Origin: Bugula neritina
Taxonomy: Eukaryota; Bryozoa; Gymnolaemata; Cheilostomatida; Bugulidae
Assembly: GCA_964035545.1 (NCBI GenBank)
Contig: OZ037771.1
Coordinates: 9,100,408-9,164,407, forward strand
Direction: 5' to 3'
Length of the DNA: 64,000 nucleotides
The notes under the pieces were generated by a model. It ran no database searches. It was not told where the DNA came from and saw nothing but the letters and a program-made list of their open reading frames with translations. Positions 55,382-64,000 of the stretch are shown here, one piece after another. The first letter of the stretch is position 1. Every line of letters starts with the position of its first letter. Made by a program: the position numbers and the translations under genes.

Positions 55382-58300
55382 GTGAGTAGATAGTGCACAT
55401 ATATATGTATATATAAACTAGATTTAAGCTGCATACTTATTAACTAGATTATTGTTGGGCAAGTAACACATCATAATAAAGGTGTTGCTATATAGCAGTA
55501 TTAGATAATTGCGTAATATCAATGACTTTCTCTCAGCACCAGTGCAGGAAAAAGTTTGTGTAAATTATTACTTACTACTAGTTTCTAATAGCAATAGGCA
55601 GTAGTATTCTAGAGGTTATTTGGTGAAGTATATGTAGAAACAAGTGGACAGAGTAAATCCCAAGCTTATTTTACTAGCGTGCAAAATGTTCAACTACTGG
55701 AATTCTTTCAAATTAGCACTCTTTGCTATGCACAACTATAAAAATTGTGATTTCAGATGTTTTTGAAGCTTGAAAAGGTTTCTTGAGCAGTTACTTATGT
55801 TAAGCTAACTGTTTGCATTAAATTAATTACATTATCTAATTATGTTACATAACTTACAGGTATATGCAAATTGTATTCACAGGCATGTTTGCAATCAACA
55901 TAACTTGTAATATTGTATCTATTACAGATCGGATTGAATCAGTAGTAGTTGCTTATGTTAGCATAATTATAGTTAGTCTGTAGAACACAGTACTTTCACA
56001 TCTATACTTCCAAACATCTTAATTGAGGGTTGGAAGGGGTGAACACTAAAAACATTTCTATGCAAAGTAATCAGCTGCAACAAAATGCAAATTGTTTCTC
56101 GAAAATAAAGGATTAATTTTGTCCGCACGAAAAAAAGAAATAACAATTGAAATATAATTGTGGTCAGCGGGAAGTTTAAATTTGTATGAATAAATTCTAG
56201 TTTGAGATATTATTATTTATAAAGACCAGAAATAAATGCAAACATTATATGCGTCCAAGTAAAAAATAAATCCGCATCGCCCATACATCAGGGACCAATA
56301 AATAATCAATAGTAATAACCTATTATAGTAGCAATCTATAAAAAGCCTGGTGTGTGATGTATATATCTAGTGATAGCCTTTATCCCGACTTTCTGTAACC
56401 CCTTGTGACTTGCTGCTGTCCAACCTCCCACAATAAGTAACCGAATTTCATGAGGATCTCGGCTAAGATTATGATTAATTAGCCTGAAGGTATGGAGTAT
56501 TGAACTGAAATGTCTGTATGAGTTCCAGATAATAACAGCTATGCAATAATAAACCATATAATACGGTGTATGCAATATATGGGCATATCTTCCTTTATTG
56601 TAGTATTTTATTAGACACATTATAACCATGGATTGGTTTATAGATGAGCTATGAATAATGTCTTACTCCTGGTGGGGTTTGGAAAAAACATTTTTATAAC
56701 CTGTTCTCCGTCACTATTATTAGCATCGGTAGTATTTATATGACAACACACTAATGTATGGTAAAATAGAGATCTGTTGAAGAAGCTATGAAACCATTAC
56801 TCTCATGTTGTGTAGTTTTGTTGAAATGCTATACTGTATATATATGCAAACAACTAGAATATAGTAGGTCGTAGTGCCTGCATGATTGGCAAACCCTTTC
56901 TTAATTTCAATTTTCAATATGCTCACGAGTTACATCAACAACTTGACATGACTTCATAACTTGACATGACTTCATGACTAGACATTATCACTAATATACG
57001 ATTGATTTTATTGCTACACTATAATGCTGTTTTTGGGGTACTAAATAAAAACTGAATTTAGCAATAGTCATGATTATATATAGAAAGTGAATCAATCAAT
57101 TGGATTTCCATGAGTTTCAGTGAAGTTATGAAATAATACTCTAAACATTGAAGTAGAGTAAAACTAGTGTAAAAAAGTGTAAAAACACTTTTAACAGAAC
57201 TTCATGACTTGATGTAACTTAATAACCTATCTGCATTCCATAGCTTGGCTAGGCGTGAGAAGCACAATAAAAGTAGAAAAAATATCACGTAAGCTGTGAC
57301 AATATCTTCACAGTAAATATATACATGTAGCTCTTATCTAACTGTCTGTGTGCTAAGATGTGTTGCCTTTCATTACTGGTTATTAGTTCCAGTTCATCCT
57401 CAGTAGGCAATTTCCCATAATAAAAATACTATATTAGGTAAAAAACAAACTGATTTGTGCTTCCTAACAATAACAATTTTCAAAGCCAAGATACCATAGG
57501 TTTTTCTGTTCATTTAACAGCTTACCAGCTCAGTGCAAAACAAGGGCCTCCTAATTACATGCAATTAACGTTTATTTGCAGTGAGCAACATTATTAATAG
57601 CACTTTGGTATTAAAGAAAACAAATTATTGAAATAGCATTCTTTTTAAAACATTCAACACCCTCATTTAACTAATTGTATAAACATGACTTCTTAATTTG
57701 ATTATTTTTATTAAACAGCATAAATAATGTAAGTAGCACTCAATCAATTGAAATCTCAGTCAAGTGACGATCGGAGGCTACAACTTTCATTGTTCAGTTT
57801 TCTAAATCACCGACAAGTGTTATAGTAGTAATTACTATTTGTTTTATAGCACTATTGTTTAAATGAATGAGGAATGTCAATTAGCATTTTAAAACTGAAC
57901 ACAGAAAACAAGTTCACATTTTGAAACTTTATTCTGCTTTGTAAATTATTGTTAGCTGCAAAACCCAGATGCTGCTTTAATAAAAAACAACTGTCAATCA
58001 ACAATTGAAATTTTATTCTTCATTATAAAAACTAGAGACAAAATTATAATTTAATAGTTGTAAAAATTCGAAAATTCTTACAAGTGGTGAAATGCAGTTT
58101 CTGCTTGTTACAAACATCAGTTATAAGAAGCATGCAGTTCTTAGAAATTAAAATTATTTTAAAAAATGTAAAAATCTAAACGTGAAAGTCTTAGTAAATA
58201 AAAATAACAAAGGTATTAATAAGATAGTGAAAGATTTATTAGGGTGCAAAAATACAGTTAAAGCTGTAAGGCAAGTACATAACACATACACAGGAGCTAA

Positions 58301-61300
58301 ATTCTTAAATGCTGTACTTCCGCATCTCTCTGATCATCTAATTGTGTTGACAATATGGCTGCTAAGACAAAAAACCTGTCAGTATATTTGCACACATTCA
58401 AGTTGTTTCAATTAATAATTAATTTGCACAAAATTGATCATGAGCATGAAGTAAAGGTCTAAAGATCTGTGAAAGTCTATTTGTAGCCTAAAGTTGTGGA
58501 TAAACATTTACAATTATTTTTTGTTATCAGGTATTGACTAATTCATACATTTAGAGTTTCCAAGTAAACAATAAGGAAAACCTGTGTTGTACCGAGTACT
58601 CTGCATATTCTATAACAACCTGAAATATGGTGATACCAGCAACTTGGGGGTATAGACAGTCATAATACACAATGCATGTAGAAACATCAGCTTGGTTGAA
58701 AGTTCACTTTACATCATCAATAAGGTGCATTCTGGGGCACAAATATTTTGAAGCCCACGCCATAGCGGAGAGTAAGTGAATGCAAGAGCTACTGGAGTGT
58801 TATGTGGGCACTTGAGCCAATTGATTTATTATTGAAATAAATTACTTTTAGTTTCACTTTTAAAATTAACTTTTCTAAATTAATTTTTCAATCATTTTCA
58901 AGTATTGGTGATTAGAAGCTAATGAATAGAAGCAATTTTGTACCCTCTATATACACTTAATACCTTGTAATAGCTTTTGTATAGTTATATATTTTGATAG
59001 AAGTTAGGGGAGGTTTTAGCATTTAATCTCAATCATAACTTAACTTGTGGATGATGAATTTTTAGATTCAATAAAGTACAGATTTGGGCTTTTTCTTAAT
59101 ATTTATTAACAAATGTTTCATTTAGGCTATGATGTTATAAGCTTCGGTCTCTCTGTGTTATGAATACAGAACAAATAATTATTAACTATGTTGGTGTAAC
59201 ATTATACATAAACTTTTACAAAAGCTGCTAAAGAATGTCAATAATACAAATGTACAGTAGTATAAGTTTCAGCTTTTATCTGTTGAAGAGAAACAGAAAA
59301 AACAAACAGCAACTCAATCTAAATGACTGCATGACAAGCCATTAACAATTCAAATAACCAACAAAAATTCTCTTTAAAGTTCTATCATGGTGATTCAGGT
59401 ATACTGTTTAAAGGTGACATGTTTCACTGTAATTAATCTGTCATGCCACATAAACAAATGCATGATATACATGGCATAAGTTTGCATTATTTGTCAAATA
59501 TCCCAATAGTTGAGTAAATATTGCATGTCTATAACGGTGCATAATTAATGAGCGTAGCATATTTCACTTACCATTATTACAAGAGCAAGGCCAACTCCCT
59601 ATGAAGTAGCATTTATTATTACAATACTGATATCCTTTATTTATATATCAGCTCACAGCAACATTTGAATCAGTTAAGCTAAAGAATGTGTTCACATTTG
59701 CTGTGATTAAAACTGCAAAAACAAAATTAACTTTTTTAAAGTTGGTCAATTTAGCGTATAGTAAGTCAAGTTCTAAATATACACGCTGCTACTTATTGAT
59801 ATAATAATTACTTGTTAATTTGTTTACAAAATATTTATTCTGCTCTTTCAATCCTTGAGTCATGTTTCCTATGAAATAACAGCAAATGAATGCTATTAGT
59901 GTGTGACAGTTACTGGTAAATTGTGACCATAATTAACTGGTTTATAGCTTATAAAGTTTGATTTATAAGCACAAGCCAATTTTTTTACTGAATTTTAAAA
60001 ATAGTTTGATTTTGTACTAATTCAATCGACGAAATAAACTAAAAAAATGTGTAATATTAGTAAAATTATAATTTAACAAAATACTACACAGTGCTTAAAT
60101 ATTTGTAAGCTTCTTTTTCAATTTCTAGCATGAATTCTGACTGTTAGCCACATAGCCTTGTATCAGGTTAAAAATTCTTATCTTATGTTGATGGGGTCAT
60201 AGACTATTAAAATTATAAAAAGTTGAGTTCTTTTGTAACATGAAAGTATGGTATTTTTATTGGAATATTGTTAATTAGTACAAATTATTATTATTTCTTG
60301 AAAACATTGAGCGTGCTATATCAAAGGTGCCGGGGAGGACATTTGGAAGGAAGATAGTAGAAGCTGTTTGTTATCATAAATTTTTGTTTATTTTTAGCTT
60401 GAAAGATCCTGGAAATCTCATAGCAGGTCCAACTAAACTGAAAAGATTGAAAAGAAAGCCAGTGAATGAGAAATTTCAAAGTTTTACTGATCTTATAGAC
60501 TCTATGCTTGATCCAAAAAAATATGACATGCAGCTACGGCCTGATTTTGGAGGTTTGTATTGTATGTAGTAGCAGGTGTGTGCAGTAGTGTGTATTGTAT
60601 GCAGTAGTGTGTAGTAGTGTATATTGTTTTTAGTAGTGTGTAGTAGTGTGTATTGTGTGCAGTTGTGTGTATTGCATGCAGTACTATGTATTGCAAGTAG
60701 TAGTGTGTACTATATGCAGTACTGTGTGTTGCATGCAGTAGGATGTATTGTAAAATACAGTTTTAATCAAAATAATTTATTAGTGACAGCTATTATTAAC
60801 ACTAGCATAGGAAAAGTTTGTGATTTAGGTCATGCATTCTGTGAAGAGTTAATTTTTGTCTTAAACAATACAGCATGTAAAAAGCTTCTCTGCTTTTCTA
60901 GAAAATATATAAGGAATAGAAACTTCCATCCTCTGCCTAAAAAGCCTTTCTAATCAGTCTTTCTAACAGGTTTTACATGTATGCAAATTTTGTTGCACTG
61001 TGAAATACATTAAATTTTGTAATGCATTTTTTTATTTTCTCTTGATTACCAATGGTATTCATTTTACTATTATAAGGTTCTGTCATGTCCTGAAATACTG
61101 AAATGATCATGAAAAAACATTTTCCAAATCATATAGACTTGGCATAGAATAAGATACTTTGTTAATTAATATAAACAAGAATGAAAGGTCATCATTAATT
61201 GTTAACTAGACCAAGTAATGAAGCAAACACTGCCAGTCTCAACTAATTACTTGTAAGTGACAATTTAATGACTTATTGACAGATGACATCAAGAATACAA

Positions 61301-63271
61301 TAAGGTATAAGCAGAGCCTTAGTTAGTCTCTAACACTTCCCGACTGCCTGCACATGCCAAGGACACAATGCGTTGGCTTCCCAACTACTTCACAACACTC
61401 ACTGCTCACATAACATTCACTGCCAACTACTCTCACTTACTCAGTCACTCACTCAGTCACTCAGTCACTCACTCACTCACTCACTCACTCACTCACTCAC
61501 TCACTCACTCACTCACTCACTCACTCACTCACTCACTCACTCACTCACTCACTCACTCACTCACTCACTCACTCACTCACTCACTCACTCACTCACTCAC
61601 TCACTCACTTACTCACTCTCTTTCTGAATTCGTAATGTGAACTTTCATACTATGTTGGTACATGAAAACACATAAACAATGTTCTAGCTAAAGAGAAAAG
61701 GCATCTTGAAAACTGTAGACTAAAATAACTAAACAAAGTAAACGTAATAGTGGAATAGCAAAAATATCATCATGTGGTCAAAAACTCTATTTTAATCATA
61801 ATTTAGGTATGTTGACCAGAAAGTTGACAGCTTAATGATTAATGTACTTACTTACCAAAAACAAATTGTAAGTTAAGAGTAAAAGGAAGATTTCTACATT
61901 TTACCAAAGTCACATTCAAATAAAAAAAAACCCTTTCAGCATATTTCAATTACATACCTCCATTAAAAGTAATTGTATTCTAGCAGCTTATATTCCTCAC
62001 GGCTTCTGGTAAGTTCAGGCCTATAAAATGCATGCTTTGATTGGTATTTGTAACCTTTGGACAGACATTAGAATCGCATACATTTATTAAAATAGTTGGC
62101 AATCTCACATACACTTTGATAGTCTGTAATAAATATTTATCCATCAGTGAGTTCCGGCAAACAACTTATAAGTTTAATTACCTAATGATCTCTAATAACT
62201 TCTACGGCCATTTTCATAGGAAGATGGTATATCATTGTCAACTTTTTTACTTTCTACAAACTGACCTTTTCCCTTTACAGGTCCACCCACTATGGTTGAC
62301 ATAAATATAAATGTAAGAAGTATGGGGCCAATATCTGAAGTAGACTCGGTGAGTATAAATTGATACAGATGCAGTAAGCTTTGCTACACGGGAAGGTGGG
62401 AGGGGGGTTGTTTAATGAGCTTGAGAAATGTAATGCAAGGTTATGGCTAAGCACAGCAAGATGCTGCATGTTCTCATCAACTTTTGTAAGCTACATTGAT
62501 ATACATCAGTTTAGTTTGACAAGGAATCCAAAATCTTTTGATCATGCTGATGTGTACAATAATATTATATTTGCTATAAGGCTAAGTATTCACTTCCCAT
62601 GTAGCTGAAGTTGTGCTACTCTAGTCTAAGCAATCCTGAAACAACACGGTAGATACCTGGAGTTTGATGATACTACTCATACTATGGCCTATACTTAACA
62701 TAGATTTTGTTCAAGTTATACTAATAATACTAACCACATCAAAACAGCTCAATTTGCTTTCAAGGTCTATTGGTTGCTTTTGGCTATTTAAACTGTAATA
62801 ATCTTTAATTTATAAATGTAAATTTGCTAATAATTAAATTATGGAAGTTGAGAAAAAATACTAATGTATTGAGAACCATTAAAGATAAAACATACCTCCG
62901 AAGGCCTTTGATTTTTCAAAATTTTGTTTGTAATAACTACTGAGTGCTGACATAGACATCTCTGTAACTGATGTCCGTTGCCAAGGAATAGCTGCTCACG
63001 AGTCACTGGGTCCTGTCGCTCTGTTGATGTGGTGAATGTTGCAGATGTTCCAGTTGGACTGCTACTTCCGTCAGTCATGGTATGACCGAAGGCTGAGTTT
63101 CTCTGGAAGAGGTTCTAATGACTCCATGCTGCTGTCTACATCTGTCCTGGAGAAGATGTGGTCACCTGATACCTACATAACCAATGGGAGAGGCTCTTAC
63201 TTACATCTCATCACTGTCCCTAACATGTACATTCGTATAGATCCAGATGGGAAAATCTCATTTAGTCAAAG
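55305..63271 (+). CDS. GABA-A receptor alpha/gamma-like subunit, 5' part (4 exons seen, runs off the right end)
   Basis: Exons 55305-55381, 60398-60552, 62281-62348, 63045-63271; all phases join. Seen: a putative signal peptide, a Lys/Arg-rich segment (TKLKRLKRKPVNEKF), KYDMQLRPDFGGPPTMVDI (the conserved YD..LRP.FGGPP block), then VDSMFQLDCYFRQSWYDRRL, loop A WSPDTYI, NGRGSYLHLITVPNMYIRI. FRQSWYDRRL, PDTYI.NG and the GPP motif place it with GABA-A alpha/gamma and the insect GRD/CG8916 class, not with beta. The loop D region has an aromatic (Tyr) and Arg, as on the complementary face of the GABA site. Cys-loop, M1-M4 and stop lie beyond 64000. It is divergently transcribed from beta-like paralogue B. 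Exon 1 is the least certain part. Confidence 0.85.
55382..60397. other. Intron 1 of the alpha/gamma-like gene
   Basis: Five kb of AT-rich sequence. No repeat array of note, no transposon ends and no coding exon recognised. Open frames such as 58182-58415 and 56336-56629 lack motifs and splice support. Confidence 0.4.
60398..60552 (+). CDS. Alpha/gamma-like subunit, exon 2
   Basis: 155 bp, acceptor is tttttag, donor is gag|gtttgt, phase 2 in, phase 1 out, exactly as exon 2 of the beta-like genes. It is longer than theirs because of a basic insert (LKRLKRKPVNEKF). It ends KYDMQLRPDFG. Confidence 0.88.
60555..60755. repeat. Degenerate minisatellite (gtagtgtgtattgtatgcagta)
   Basis: About ten irregular 10-22-bp units beginning immediately after the exon 2 donor. 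Confidence 0.85.
61437..61620. repeat. (ACTC)n tetranucleotide microsatellite
   Basis: Nearly perfect from 61464 to 61609, with cagt variants on the left, in intron 2 of the alpha/gamma-like gene. Ser/Leu/Thr/His frames are artefacts. Confidence 0.97.
62281..62348 (+). CDS. Alpha/gamma-like subunit, exon 3
   Basis: 68 bp, acceptor is tttacag, donor is tcg|gtgagt, phase 1 in, phase 0 out. PPTMVDININVRSMGPISEV and DS match the first beta-strand block of the family. Confidence 0.92.
63045..63271 (+). CDS. Alpha/gamma-like subunit, exon 4
   Basis: 227 bp, the same length and phases as exon 4 of both beta-like genes. MFQLDCYFRQSWYDRRLSFS through SPDTYITNGRGSYLHLI to ISFSQ plus two bases of an Arg codon; donor is ag|gtgtgt. 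Confidence 0.93.
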
Positions 63272-64000
63272 GTGTGTGATTTACATCTACATTACGTAGT
63301 GCGTGCCGTGCCACACATATGGACTGTGTACCAAGGCTAAATCAACTCAAGTCAATGTTTTTCAAATGCCTCTACCCACAAGTACTTGACTTAACTTGAT
63401 TTTAAGTGACCCTTAGGTTAAAAAAATTGAATAAAAAATTAAAAAGTATCTGTGCTACTCAATGGTACACAATACACATGTGTCAACATTGCTTGATATA
63501 AAATTGTAAAACTTTCCATACAAATTGTATTCTAAGAAATCAAAAAGAACTGTTCTCTATTAGCATGTTTGATAAATGACATATAGAATCAGAAAGGATT
63601 CAATAGGCTACTTTGTGTAATGTAGAAGATGCACTATATTGTAATATGTTGTATAGTATAATATTAGAGTTTAGTATTATCAATATATGTAAGATAATGA
63701 GTACTGGTTGCCTTCAATGTAATTTTGGTGGCAAGCTTGAGAAAAGTCTAATTCAACACAATAGCCATACCAAATGATAATAAGCTATATTATATAATAT
63801 GTTACATGGCACTGCACTATATGACATATTACAGCACATGACATTATAAATTGCAGTATATTACTCAATATTGTAATATACTGCATTTTACACTATAGAA
63901 AATGATATCACAATTACACTGTTTTAGACTGACAATCAAATCAAAATGCACGATGAAGTTACAACAGTACCCCTTAGATACCCAGTCTTGTAAATTGTCA
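63272..64000. other. Start of intron 4 of the alpha/gamma-like gene
   Basis: AT-rich, with no exon, repeat array or element recognised before the window ends. The Cys-loop exon is expected beyond it. Confidence 0.5.

Noticed and set aside
61368-61640. Ser-Leu-Thr-His repeat frames
   Set aside because: ACTC tetranucleotide repeat in an intron.

Overview
This is an animal nuclear genome window. It is AT-rich, every recognisable gene is split by many introns with GT..AG borders, and the gene families are metazoan. It shows no bacterial, organellar or viral organisation. The protein families (a proton/amino-acid transporter and Cys-loop GABA-A-type receptor subunits of the beta and alpha/gamma classes) and the repeat-filled introns fit a bilaterian invertebrate. 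I cannot fix the phylum from sequence alone.

Layout. (1) 1-6.99 kb: mostly non-coding, with two stretches of scrambled short motifs, a degenerate transposon-like block, one doubtful minus-strand exon, and a perfect 50-bp palindrome at 6842-6891. (2) 7.0-18.2 kb, plus strand: a complete 13-exon gene for an SLC36-type amino-acid transporter of 492 residues. Its introns hold a PIF/Harbinger-like MITE, another candidate DNA transposon and several long minisatellites. (3) 20.0-28.4 kb, minus strand: a complete 10-exon GABA-A beta-like chloride channel subunit (512 aa), tail-to-tail with the transporter. (4) 31.9-47.2 kb, minus strand: a tandem paralogue of that gene (519 aa) with the same 10-exon plan. 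(5) 47.2-55.3 kb: intergenic, with a tRNA-like SINE head and a CA-rich array. (6) 55.3 kb to beyond the right end, plus strand: the first four exons of a GABA-A alpha/gamma-like subunit, head-to-head with the second beta gene.

The three receptor genes form a GABA-A cluster, beta(-) beta(-) alpha/gamma(+). Beta and alpha/gamma subunits co-assemble into pentameric GABA-gated chloride channels, so linkage may favour co-expression. The two beta paralogues differ in two notable ways. One has Asn instead of Ala at the pore 2' position. Sequence identity between them is also very uneven from exon to exon, which suggests gene conversion. All gene models were spliced by eye from the sequence. Each CDS closes in frame across all junctions, which is the main evidence that they are right.
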